Positions 43,880-53,990 of a DNA stretch of 64,000 nucleotides are shown piece after piece. Each line of letters begins with the position of its first letter. The first letter of the stretch is position 1. Source of the DNA: Motacilla alba alba (taxonomy: Eukaryota; Chordata; Aves; Passeriformes; Motacillidae); the NCBI RefSeq assembly GCF_015832195.1, contig NC_052028.1, positions 1,841,501 through 1,905,500 on the forward strand. The letters run 5' to 3'. The notes beneath the pieces are model-generated. The model did no database searches. It was not told where the DNA came from and saw nothing but the letters and a program-made list of their open reading frames with translations. Position numbers and translations under genes: made by a program.

Positions 43880-44170
43880 GCTGGGAACGAAGCATTTGTG
43901 AAATTAATTAAGACAACAGAGGCCCGAAGAAAGGGAAAGTTAATTAGTCACGGCAATCAGTTAGATTTGATCCAAAAGAACAAACAAAGAGTTAGAAGCG
44001 TGTCACTGGCGGGCTGCTTCTCTGGAAAAGGGATTACGCGGAGATTTCCACCAAAGGGAATGGCTTTGTGCTGCTGCTCCTTATGTAATTGGGGATTTAG
44101 AAGTGGCACAAAGAGTCATTACCACAAAATTTCTTTGTCAGAGGAAAAAAGTTGACATTTATGAAGCACA
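43880..44170. promoter_or_regulatory. strong candidate conserved non-coding element
   Basis: About 290 bases of complex AT-rich sequence with sharp borders: 'gaaattaattaagacaacag', 'aaagttaattagtcacggca' (homeodomain), 'gaacaaacaaagagttagaa' (SOX/FOX), 'gggattacgcggagatttcc', 'ccttatgtaattggggattt' and 'gttgacatttatgaagcaca'. No frame is open throughout on either strand with protein-like content. Confidence 0.5.
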
Positions 44171-44499
44171 GGAGGGAGCAGCAAAACAAGGCGGATCAAT
44201 CGGCGCGGACGTGGGAAGGGGCTTCCCTGGGCCACGGGGGCAGCCAGGACGAGGAGGAGGAGGAGGAGAAGGATGAAGGCTGATGGTGCTGGCTGTCCTG
44301 GAAGGTCCCCAGGGGATTATGGATGGATGGGCCAAGAGGCAGCAGCACCAGCACCGTGTGAAAACCAGCGGCCAGGGCGTGAAAAGGGGCGGGAGATGAC
44401 AAATGCACGGCTGGGGAGGGGGGACGCTGGGGACACAGCAGGGACAGCCCCCAGGGCGGCTGTGCCGGGAGAGCTGACTGCAGCGAATCCCTGCTTTTC
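44171..44499. other. unique interval with a GGA microsatellite
   Basis: Contains 'gaggaggaggaggagg' at 44250-44272. Otherwise GC-rich with no exon. Confidence 0.4.
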
Positions 44500-44630
44500 T
44501 GCTTGAGCTGCCTCCGTTATCTCGGCTTTCTCCTCCGCAGTTCCAGCTTTAATTATTTACTCTGACTCCAGCAGCTCCATTTCCCTCCGAATGGGCACCC
44601 AGTCACCTCCTTGTTGCTAAGGGCCTCTCC
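44500..44630. promoter_or_regulatory. candidate conserved non-coding element
   Basis: 'cctccgttatctcggctttc', 'ccagctttaattatttactc' and 'gggcacccagtcacctcctt': a short complex block with a TAATTA-like core. Confidence 0.3.
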
Positions 44631-46088
44631 AGATCTGCTGTGGTGGCACTGGAAGGTGTCCTTGGGGTCCCCAGGGCTCCGAGCACTGCACCCCACTTCT
44701 CTGCACCCCAACAAAAGGGGCAGGAGAAGACTCCAGGCTCCTGGGGCTCTCAGGATGTCCCTCAGTTGCCATGGGGCCCACAGGGGTGTCCCCAGCTCAT
44801 GCAAGGCACAGTGAGGCACCCATGACAATCCCTGCTCTGGCTGCTGCCACCCGTGGGACTCACCCACAGCTGCTGCTCCCCAAAATCTCCCAGGAAAGTT
44901 CCCTGACAATCTGTCAGCATGAGGAGCAAAGTGCTGCTGCGCTGGGGACCGCCCGCTCAGAGGGATTGTCCCCTGGCGAGGAGGTGACAGCAGAGCAGCC
45001 CCAAATGGAGCCACATCACAGCCTTTTGGGGAGAGCTGGCTCGGGTGGCACACACTTCCCACCCACCCACGCCTCGGTGCTGGCATGAAGGGAGGGCACC
45101 CGAGGCTGGGACACCCATGGGGAATGTGCACCCCGGAGGTGCTGCCAGCTGGGAACACACCCAGGGCTGGGAATTGTCCCAGACCCAGGGCTTGGGACAT
45201 TCCCATTGCAGGCATGGAGCCATCCCCCAGCACCCAGTGTGGATTTTAGATCAGGGACCCCAAACCCCAGCTCTTCCCAGTGCTCCAAATGGATCGAGGG
45301 CTGCTGGGAGAGCTGGCGTGGCCCGAGCGGCAGTGGGATTATCCTGCCTCCACACAGGTGCCCTGGGTCTGGCTGGGAGCAGATCCCTCGCCCTGGCTCC
45401 CAGGGATTCCTGCCTCTCTGGATTTATGGAGCAGGCTCTTCTCCTGGAATGGTGCTGGGCACGCACCAGGAAAGGAGGGATGGGGACCCATCAGTCCCTT
45501 CTGGCCCCATGGCTCTGGTTCCTGTTTATCATTAAAATAAGGGCTCACTTTGAATAAAGGGGAGGAGTGAGGAGGGTGAAGTCACCCCACACCCTCCAAC
45601 GTCCCCTCTGGACACGTGCCAGAGTCACACCACGGCCACATCCCTATCAAACCCCACCAGCCCCACAACACATCCCACCACACACCCCAGTCCCATCCCC
45701 TCTGGAGAACATCTCCAGCACAGACCTAGCCCCAGATCCCTCCTTTCTGCAGGAAAAACTAACCCGGCAGGCCCCTTCCCAGGCTGCCAGCCCTTCACCT
45801 GGGGCTGTGGCAGCAATTCCAGCAGTCCTTAGGGAGGCTGCTCCTGAGTCAGTGAGTCAGAGCTCTGGGGGCAGCTCTGGGGAGCAGGGGCTGTGCTGAG
45901 CCTCTCTCCAGGTGCCTCTCAAGTGCTCTCCCTCAGCTCCAGGGCTTTGATGGGGCTCCAGTCTAGACGCTCCAAGATCAGAGGTTTGAGCCTGGTGAAT
46001 GTGGTGGTTGCTCAGCCCCTGCTCTGGCTGTGCCTCAGCTGCCACCACACCCCCGAGGGATTGTCCTGACTGCTCAGCATGGCTGGCA
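44631..46088. other. unique GC-rich non-coding interval
   Basis: About 1.5 kb. C/A-rich at 45560-45720. AATAAA at 45552-45557 lacks a 3' UTR-like context. No exon recognised. Confidence 0.4.
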
Positions 46089-46320
46089 AATCACAGAATT
46101 ATGGAACCACAGAACATCCTGAGCTGGAAGGGGCCCGTGAAGATCATCAGTCCTGATCCTGGCCCTGCACAGAGACCCCAACAACCCCACCCTGTGCCTG
46201 AGAGCATTGTCCAAACACTCCTGGAGCACTGAGGCTGTGGCCATTCCCTGTTCAGTGCCCCACCACCCTCTGTGGGCAGAACCTTTTCCAAATATCCAGA
46301 TTAAATCAGTTTCACGCCGT
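46089..46320 (-). mobile_element. CR1 LINE, ~230-bp 3' fragment, minus strand
   Basis: 'aatcacagaattatggaacc', 'gagctggaaggggcccgtga', 'caaccccaccctgtgcctga' and 'gcattgtccaaacactcctg', then 'gtgccccaccaccctctgtg'. Same subfamily as 21816 and 55944. Confidence 0.88.
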
Positions 46321-46559
46321 GGCTGGACACTTCAGCAAAGCTCTGCTGCTCTGGGGAGACCCTGGGAGCTGTGGGACCTGGCTCCATCCTTCCCCAGGGC
46401 TGGGGGGACACTGGCAGGGTTCCTCTGTGCCTTGGCTGGTGACACCACCCCGGAGCTGAGCCCTGCAGCCTCTCTGCCGGTGTCCCTAGCGTGGTGGAAC
46501 ACAGAGGGGCATCCCTGGGCTGCCTGAACACCCGGCTGCTCCCGGCTTCCTGCCTTCCC
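46321..46559. other. unique GC-rich interval
   Basis: No repeat or exon recognised. Confidence 0.3.
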
Positions 46560-46655
46560 ACAACGCCTTTTGGGACACCATCGCTGGGTTTTAATTAATT
46601 GTGCTCAAAATCAGAAAAAAAGAAAAGGAAATAAACCAGCAACAAGTCCCGCAGC
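46560..46655. promoter_or_regulatory. short AT-rich island
   Basis: 'gggttttaattaattgtgct' and an A/G-rich run with 'ggaaataaaccagcaacaag'. Weak CNE candidate. Confidence 0.25.
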
Positions 46656-47133
46656 TCTTCCCCCGGGAGGAGCTGCTGGTGCTGGAGCTGCTCTGGGGGA
46701 GCGAGGCGAGGGGAATGTCAGGAGCAGGGATGTGCCAGGATGTGTCGGGACCAGAGCGTGCCGGTGTCGCTGTCCCCACCCCTCTCCAGGGAGCCCGGCG
46801 TGGCCACCGCTGCCGCTGCCAGTGTGAAAAGCTGGCTGGAGGCTGGGGAGCGAGGCTGGACCCGGCTCGTGGCTGCGGGAACACGATGGGCTGTCAGAGC
46901 CGCTCCTGGCTCATCTGCTTAGTGACCATGAGCGGCGGGCCCGGCTCTGCCCGCCTGGAAAAGCCTTGTTTTGTTTGCTCATCTGGCTCATGAAAAATGC
47001 AGCCACCCCTCGCCGGGTACATGGAATTGGTTTTAGCTCAGAATTCTCAGCTTTGGTGCCAGGAGAGGGACGGATCCATCCTCAGGCAGGTCTGTGGGAG
47101 GGAGAGGGGGAATTGGGTGCCCCCAGCCGAGCG
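46656..47133. other. CpG-containing unique interval
   Basis: CpG-rich at 46690-46960, falling off in a 'ttgttttgtttgctcatctg' patch. No exon recognised on either strand. Confidence 0.35.
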
Positions 47134-47392
47134 CCCTGCCCCACACCCCATCCCTGCCCCACACCCCATCCCTGCCCTACATCCCATCCCTGCCCCACAC
47201 CCCATCCCTGCCCCACACCCCATCCCTGCCCCACATCCCTGCCCCACACCCCATCCCTGCCCTACATCCCATCCCTGCCCCACATCCCATCTCTGCCCCA
47301 TATCCCTGCCCCACATCCAATCCCTGCCCCACATCCCTGTCCCACATCCCATCCCTGCCCCATATCCCACCCCCATCCTCATCCCACAGCCC
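47134..47392. repeat. ~18-bp C-rich minisatellite
   Basis: About 14 units of the type 'catccctgccccacaccc', with variants (catatccc, ctacatccc) and some shortened units. The minus strand is G-rich (GGGATGGGGTGTGGGGC type). All frames stay open. Confidence 0.94.
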
Positions 47393-47644
47393 TGCCAGGG
47401 CTGCTGGGGTCACACAGGGGATGAGCCCTGTGCCTTGTCCCGTTCCCGCCCTTCTCCCAGGCCGTGCTGCTGGAGGAGCCCTCATAAATTACACGAAAGG
47501 CTCGGGAAGCACTTCCTGAGCCATGGTGCACAGGGACACTCAGGCACACGTGGGGCCACCCCACACTTGCTGTCAACATGTCCCCTTCAGCTCCTCATCC
47601 CAGAGCTGTGGGAAAGGGCTGTCACCCACAGCCCCACAGCTCCT
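47393..47644. other. unique interval between two minisatellites
   Basis: No repeat or exon recognised. Confidence 0.3.
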
Positions 47645-47925
47645 GGCAGGATCCTGAATCCCACAGGGCAGGGTTCCAGCAGTGCCCAGGCACAGGGCAG
47701 GATCCTGAATCCCACAGGGCAGGGTTCCAGCAGTGCCCAGGCACAGGGCAGGGTTCCAGCAGTGCCCAGGCACAGGGCAGGATCCTGAATCCCACAGGGC
47801 AGGGTTCCAGCAGTGCCCAGGCACAGGGCAGGATCCTGAATCCCACAGGGCAGGGTTCCAGCAGTGCCCAGGCACAGGGCAGGATCCTGAATCCCACAGG
47901 GCAGGGTTCCAGCAGTGCCCAGGGC
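47645..47925. repeat. 51-bp minisatellite, 5 full copies and one short copy
   Basis: Units start at 47645, 47696, ~47774, 47825 and 47876. A 27-bp partial unit at 47747-47773 lacks the 'gatcctgaatcccaca' half. Copies are almost identical, so expansion is recent. The unit includes GGGCAGGAT, matching the Jeffreys minisatellite core GGGCAGGAxG. Confidence 0.96.
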
Positions 47926-48475
47926 AGCAGGGGCTGGAGCAGGCAGGAGCTGGTGGCTCTGGTGTGTGGAGCACTTCAGCCTGGGGAGGACAGGGATGGA
48001 TTTACAGAAGGAAAGAGCTAAAAAACCCAAGCTGGAGAGGGCACAGTGAGGATTCAACAGTAATTTTAGGCAATGGGAAGTTCCTGGGGCCGGAGGATTG
48101 GGAGCACCGTGGCAGTGTCAGGGAGTTCTTTGGCCCTTTGCTGGCTCTGACCCAAAGCAGGCCAGCAGCAGGTGGGGGTCCTGACCCAGATGTCACCTAG
48201 GGACTGATGGCGTCTAAATCCACTGGGATAGAGAGGCCCAGGGAGCTGCAAAGCCCTCAGGGAAGGTTGGGCACTGCTTTAGCCCAGGCCTAGGGATGTG
48301 TGGATGAGCCATCCGTGATTCTGGGAGTCTTTGGAGTGAATGCTGGGGAAACAGGGCTCAGGATCCATCAACATCAGGGATGTTGTCACCTGTGACCATT
48401 GCCAGTGTGTTGACCTCTGGACATCAACAAAACAGCAGGCGAAGCAGTCCGTGCCAGCTGCAGCATGAACTGGGT
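47926..48475. other. unique non-coding interval
   Basis: No repeat or exon recognised. Confidence 0.4.
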
Positions 48476-48865
48476 GAGTCCAGAGGGGGCCACAGAGACG
48501 CTCCAAGGGCTCTGTGGAGCCAGGCTGGGAGAGCTGGGAGTGCTCACCTGGAGAGCTGGGAGTGCTCACCTGGAGAGGAGAAGGTTCCAGGAACAGCTCA
48601 GAGCCCCTGCCAGGGCCTAAAAGAGAGCTGGAGAGGGACTGGGGATAAGGCATGGAGGGACAGGACACAGGGAATGGCTCCCACTGCCAGAGGGCAGAGA
48701 TGGATGGGATATTGGGATGGAATTGTTCCCTGGCAGGGTGGGCAGGCCCTGGCACAGGGTGCCCAGAGCAGCTGGGGCTGCCCCTGGATCCCTGGCAGTG
48801 CCCAAGGCCAGGCTGGACGGGGCTCGGAGCAGCCTGGGACAGTGGGAGGTGTCCCTGCAGGCCTG
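48476..48865 (+). mobile_element. CR1 LINE, ~390-bp fragment with internal 22-bp duplication
   Basis: 'gagccaggctgggagagctg', 'gatgggatattgggatggaa', 'ggcacagggtgcccagagca' and 'ggacagtgggaggtgtccct'. It stops before the normal 3' terminus, so the tail is lost. The phrase 'gagagctgggagtgctcacc' is tandemly duplicated (48529 and 48551), unlike the related copy at 3322. Confidence 0.93.
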
Positions 48866-49059
48866 GCTGCTCCAGGTAACGGAGCTGGGAGCCAGAGCAG
48901 CACTCCCGCAATGTCCCTGCCCGGCAGGCGAGGGACAGCGCTAATCTCGTGTCCTGCCGGCAGCTCACACTCACCGCCATCCAAAGGGGCCAAATCGATA
49001 CCCTCAGCAAAAAACAACAGTTCCAGGCAGCACGGGGAGGCCGAGATCAGCCCGCTCCT
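48866..49059. other. unique interval
   Basis: No repeat or exon recognised. Confidence 0.3.
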
Positions 49060-49400
49060 GGCAGATAAAGAGGAATTGATCTCTGAGCTGGAAGCAGCGG
49101 CCGCTCAGGTGCGAGGCTGGAGCCGAGCCCCCCCTGAGCCGAACATGCTCGGGCACAGAGCCGGCCGGTTCCGCCGGGCGGGAAACAATCAGCGGCTGAA
49201 TCAGCTGGAAGAGCACTTTTAAACGGAGACATTTGAATCATAATTCCACGCTGTGAAGAATACTCTCCCCGCCACCCAAGGAGACAATCCCTCAATCAGG
49301 AGAGCCGAGGCCTGTTAAGAAAAGCAGGCTGCGTCAGACAAAAGTGAGAGCGGCTGCAGAGAATGAAAGCGGCGATGGGGACGGGAAGCGAATCATTCCC
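49060..49400. promoter_or_regulatory. candidate conserved non-coding element
   Basis: Complex balanced text: 'gggaaacaatcagcggctga' (SOX-like ACAAT), 'gcacttttaaacggagacat', 'ttgaatcataattccacgct', 'gcaggctgcgtcagacaaaa' and 'gcgaatcattcccaacctcg'. CpG-containing left part. Confidence 0.4.
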
Positions 49401-50894
49401 AACCTCGCACAGGGACAAAACCGCCCGGGGAGACAATGGGAGCGGCGTTGGGACACCTGCGGCATCCGGGGGGGCTGGGATGGGGATGGGCGGCTCAGCA
49501 CGGGCTGTGTCCTCCCACAGGGGGCTGGCCGGGACACGGAGGAGATGAGGAGGAGAGTTCTGCGGGTGGAGGTGCCCTAGGTGAGGAGAGGGAGCGGGAG
49601 GGGGAAGAGTGGGATGTGGAGCTGCCAGACCGGGGACGAGCAGCGGGGAGGTTTCAGGTGAGCAGAGCAGGCTGGTGTCACCGCGGGGTTTGAAAAGGTC
49701 GGCCTGACATCCATCCAGGGCACAGCCTTGTTCAGGGCTGCATGGCAGGAAGGGGGTGTCACCGGTGCCAGTCAGGGCAGGTGTGTGGGAAATGCGTGGT
49801 GTCAGCTTGACAGGATCCTTTGGGGTCGGGAGACAGCTCTGGTGGCCAAAGTGAACAGTGCAGACCTCTGGAACTGCTTGTGAGCCATCAACATCACCCA
49901 CCTCTCACTCCACCTCTCTGTGCTCTCCATGCTGAGGCACAATGCCAGCTCCTCACTCACCAGAGGGGACCCTGGGGCTTTGGGAAGAGCCCCCGAGCCA
50001 TTGTCACCACCCTAGGGGATGCCAAACCCTCTGAGGTGCAGGGCTGATCCTGCCAGGATCCACTGCAGCTCCAGCCAGCTCAGCACAGGGATCAAACCCC
50101 TGTGCTGAGGGCTGGAAGGGCGACAACAGCAATGGATCTGGGAGCAGGATGCCCAGGGAGAGGGGTCAGCAGATGGGATGGAGTGGAAAGGCTGGAATTC
50201 TGGGCTCAGTGGCCACTCCAGGCTGCAGCAGGCCAGGCTTAGCCCCGTTCTCTGCAGGGCTGGTGGGCAGGGAGCCCCCAGCACAGCCAGGCCATTCCCA
50301 GTTCAAAGCAGCTCAGGAGCTGCCCAGTTAATTCTGATTTATCCCTGCCTGGAGCAGTGGCACATCCCACCCACGCAGCTCCAGCTCATCCCCATCCCTG
50401 CCCGCCAGCAGCGTCCAGCCCTGGCTGCTCCCCGGCTGCCCCACCGCTGCCTGTCCATCCTTCCTGCCTGCCTGCCTCCTCCTCCTCCTCCCTCTTGTCC
50501 TTGCAAAAGGGATTAATAAATGCATGGAGGGGCCTCTGGAACTGGCAGCAGCTGGATTGGGGCCCAAGGTCTGCTCTGCCCTCGCAGGGAAGGGGCTCCT
50601 CACAGACCTGCTGGATGGAGCCATTCCAACCTCATTACCCAGAGAGATGGAGCCAGGAAGGGGAGGAGGAGGAGGAGGCCAGAGCAAGGAGGGAATCAGA
50701 GCCCTGACACCTCGAAGAATCCTTGTCTTATTCTGTGAGAGGCTGCTCCACAGGACCGTGGCCTTGGGTGGGTATTGAGGATGCAGGCACGGAGCCCGAG
50801 AGAGGAGGGGGAATGCAAATGGGGTTGGTGCTGACAAGCAATGGCAGCTCCTCAGGGAATGCATTTTGGGATCCTGCACCAGCCCAGAGAGAGC
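49401..50894. other. unique GC-rich non-coding interval
   Basis: Contains a CCTCCT microsatellite at 50474-50492, GGA repeats at 50658-50678 and a perfect octamer ATGCAAAT at 50813-50820. No exon recognised. Confidence 0.4.
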
Positions 50895-51061
50895 TGGCAC
50901 AGGGTCACCAAGGCATGGCACAGCTCCAGGCGGGGAGACAGAGAGTCCCCAGGGCATGACACAGCTCTGTGTGGGGTGGTGAAGTTTCCAGGGTGTGGCA
51001 CAGCCCCATGGCAAGGTGGCACAGGGTCCCCAGGGCATGGTGCAGCTCCATGCTGGTGGAG
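50895..51061. repeat. degenerate ~42-bp tandem repeat
   Basis: About four diverged units around 'ccagggcatggcacagctcc' with G-rich spacers. Confidence 0.65.
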
Positions 51062-51159
51062 TCAGCTGCACACATGACAAAAAGGACAACAGAACACTGC
51101 AGGGACTGAAAAATTGCTGAGCTCCTCTAATCCATTAACCCCTGTGGCAGGGGAGGGAC

Positions 51160-51270
51160 GGCGGCACATGTGGCACACAGAACAGAGCGTGTGGCACATG
51201 GAACCGGGAGTGTGGCACGCGGAACAGACCACGTGGCACCGGGAACTGGGTGTGTGGCACAGGAAACCCT
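51160..51270. repeat. ~20-bp minisatellite, ~5 copies
   Basis: Diverged units of the type 'gtgtggcacatggaaccggg'. Confidence 0.85.
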
Positions 51271-51349
51271 CCCAGACACCACACCCATGGCAAGGAAGGC
51301 GCCCACGGCTCCGTGACTGGCGCATGCGGCCGGAGAGGCACCGGGAGAG

Positions 51350-51952
51350 CAGCAGCTCCATGAGCACAGGCAGCGGGCAGGGAGCTCCATGAGCACAGGC
51401 AGAGGGAAGGGAGCTCCATGAGCACAGGCAGCAGGAAGGAGCTCCATGAGCACAGGCAGAGGGAAGGGAGCTCCATGAGCACAGGCAGCAGGAGAGCAGC
51501 AGCTCCATGAGCACAGGCAGAGGGAAGGGAGCTCCATGAACACAGGCAGAGGGAAGGAGCTCCATGAGCACAGGCAGAGGGAAGGGAGCTCCATGAGCAC
51601 AGGCAGAGGGAAGGGAGCTCCATGAGCACAGGCAGAGGGAAGGGAGCTCCATGAGCACAGGCAGAGGGAAGGGAGCTCCATGAGCACAGGCAGAGGGAAG
51701 GGAGCTCCATGAGCACAGGCAGAGGGAAGGGAGCTCCATGAGCACAGGCAGCAGGCAGGGAGCTCCATGAGCACAGGCAGAGGGAAGGGAACTCCATGAG
51801 CACAGGCAGAGGGAAGGGAGCTCCATGTGCACAGGCAGCAGGAGAGCAGCAGCTCCATGAGCACAGGCAGCGGGCAGGGAGCTCCATGAGCACAGGCAGA
51901 GGGAAGGGAGCTCCATGAGCACAGGCAGAGGGAAGGGAGCTCCATGTGCTCA
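51350..51952. repeat. ~600-bp minisatellite of a 29-bp unit, ~20 copies
   Basis: The unit is GGGAGCTCCATGAGCACAGG plus cagagggaa, mostly 29 bp, with 28-bp and longer variants carrying 'cagcaggagagcagca'. The central copies are near identical. The minus strand is open in all frames (286-314 codons, a Ser-Leu-Cys-Ala-His-Gly type repeat) because the unit lacks stops. I see no promoter, signal or conserved protein. Confidence 0.97.
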
Positions 51953-52074
51953 TCCAGGGGCAGCCCGGCGCTCCCGGCCCAGCCCCGCGTCTCCCCGGCA
52001 CGTCGGCACGCAGGGAGGAGGCACAGCCCCGCGCTCCCAGCCCGGGCGTGTTTTTCCTCTCTTCCCCTCATTTC
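51953..52074. other. unique CpG-containing interval
   Basis: Short GC-rich link to the AT-rich element. Confidence 0.3.
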
Positions 52075-52440
52075 TGCTCATAAAGGTCTGCGCTTAAGTA
52101 ATGAGGCTTTTTTGCCTGCCTTCTGCAGGAAGATACACAAGTGTGCCAATGTAAATTGCTCCATTTGGAGGGCTAATTGCACTAAAAGGCAGCCTGATCT
52201 GTGGTTTTTCTCTATTTTACATTAGCAGCTGAGCTGTCAGATCTGAAATGGAAACTCATTTTTAAGGCTTTGCATTTACAGTGGCTTCAACAATGAAAAA
52301 TGTTCCCTGACAGTAATAGAAGGCAAACCTCATTAGAGAAACTTAAACCAAAGCGGCACAGTGCTAAAGCCCTCAGGCTGCTTCCAAGCATCTTAAGAGG
52401 GAACAAGAGCATTTTTCACATGACTCTCTCTGCCCGTGGA
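52075..52440. promoter_or_regulatory. best candidate conserved non-coding element of the window
   Basis: About 365 bases of continuous, complex, AT-rich sequence: 'gcgcttaagtaatgaggctt', 'gccaatgtaaattgctccat', 'gagggctaattgcactaaaa', 'ctattttacattagcagctg' (with E-box CAGCTG), 'aaggctttgcatttacagtg', 'cttcaacaatgaaaaatgtt' (SOX), 'aacctcattagagaaactta' and 'cttaaaccaaagcggcacag'. No repeat similarity and no protein-like frame. It resembles a developmental enhancer. Confidence 0.55.
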
Positions 52441-52959
52441 GTGCTCTGGCTCTTCCTGACTGGAGCTGTGCCCGCAGGAGCCGTATTTCTGACATGCACA
52501 GGGTTGCAGCAGCGACGGCAAATGGCTTTTTTTCGGGGGCAGAGGGCACCGCGGCATTTCGGGGGTGGAGAACCCAGCTGGCTCCCAGCAGCTGCTCAGC
52601 CCAGTCCCAGGATGGCGTTTTTGGGGTGGTCAAAGCTCCCTGGGAGCCGTGGTGGTGCCAGGAGCACAACGTGGCTCTGTTATTTGCCATCCTTGTGCTG
52701 GTGGATTCAGGGATGCCGTCCTCCAGCACCCACAGGAACGATGCTGAGAAGGGTGATCACCCTCCCCAGAGCCTTCTCCTTCTCCTGGGAGCTCTCCCAG
52801 TGATCCATGGGGAACCTGCCTCTCCTCACCGCCCTGACCCACAACGCTGAGACTTTCCAGCCTCTGCCCCCCAGCCCAACAAATCCCCGCTCCCAGCAGG
52901 TGCCAGCAGCCTGTGCACTGCAAATTGCAGGTGGAAATGGCTGGGCAGGGCTCCTCTGC
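52441..52959. other. unique GC-rich non-coding interval
   Basis: No repeat or exon recognised. Confidence 0.35.
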
Positions 52960-53045
52960 CAGCTTTGCCAGCGCCTCTTTGCATCTGCATTAATCTCCAG
53001 CCGCAGATTTGCATGGTCATGAGCTATTTTTTCCCGGAGAGCTCA
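52960..53045. promoter_or_regulatory. small element with octamer site
   Basis: 'ctttgcatctgcattaatct', then a perfect ATTTGCAT at 53007-53014 within 'ccgcagatttgcatggtcat', followed by an AT-rich run. POU/homeodomain-like words are concentrated here. Confidence 0.35.
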
Positions 53046-53679
53046 GCTCGTTCCGCACAGAGCTCAGCCTGCGCCAGGGTCAGGGATCAGCCCGCACCGG
53101 GCCACGCTGGGGACACGCAGGGCTTAGAGACAGGGAGGCCACAAAACTGCTGCAGGAGCCCTGGGAAACCTGGCACAGATCCCACAGGGATGCAGAGATT
53201 CCAAGCCGCAGCCCCCAGCGGGCTCGGTGATGATCCCAGCTCTGCCTCCAGCACCTTCCTGCTGCCTCCTCCATCCCATCCTGTCGGTTCGAGGCTGATT
53301 CTGAGGAATATTTTAATCCCGTTTAGCTGCCCCGTATCTTGCGGACATCCAAGGTGAGATGCAGCTGGAATGTTGCATCCTCGTGGCAGGGGGTGCCCAG
53401 GGCATGGCGCAGATCCTGTTTCCTGTACATGCCATTCCTGAGGCATCTCCTGAACTTTCCTGGGGCTCCTCAGCACATCCCCTCTGCTGTGCACAGGACA
53501 CCACGCTCCTCCTGGAATCCTCCTCCCATCCCTGTGGCCTAGAGGTGACATTTTGGGGGAAAAGTACAGCCATTTTGCAGCAAGCACAAAAACTGTCCCC
53601 AGCCTGGCACCACATTCCAAGAGCCAAACACCCCATGGGAAGATGCCTTCAGCATGCAGCATCCTTCCACCACTGGTGC
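53046..53679. other. unique non-coding interval
   Basis: No repeat or exon recognised. Confidence 0.35.
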
Positions 53680-53990
53680 TAAGAAATTTATCTTCCCTGG
53701 AGATGTTTTCCCTTGGAAAAACACTTTTTAATTTGTGCTGCAAATTTTCTACAACCGTTTCTGACTGCGTTTTCTGGGGATTTTTGCTGGAAACAATTTT
53801 GACCAGCCAAAATATTTCACTTATTTGGTTTCCAAAAAATCTCCGGCTCTTTCAATTGCTTGATAAAAACCCTGACAAATGTAATCAGTCACAGTCATTC
53901 CCTGCAGAAATGTTTTCGTTTGACCAAAAAAAAAAAAAAAAAAAAGAAAGAGAAAAGAACAAATATTCATAGCAAAAAGACACTTGGCTT
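53680..53990. promoter_or_regulatory. AT-rich complex block ending in A20
   Basis: 'taagaaatttatcttccctg', 'cactttttaatttgtgctgc', 'ccagccaaaatatttcactt' and 'tttcaattgcttgataaaaa', then an A20 run at 53926-53945. Either a CNE or the 3' end of an old retrocopy whose poly(A) is the A20. No parental transcript is recognised and no polyadenylation hexamer precedes the run. Confidence 0.35.

Noticed and set aside
45552..45557. AATAAA as a second gene end
   Set aside because: No AT-rich 3' UTR-like block upstream and no terminal exon; a chance hexamer is more likely.
47645..47925. CRISPR-like array
   Set aside because: Units are contiguous with no unique spacers; it is a minisatellite in vertebrate DNA.
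51350..51952. Cys-rich secreted or keratin-like protein on the minus strand
   Set aside because: Frames cycle with a 29-bp period, there is no signal peptide or conserved domain, and all variation follows the DNA repeat.
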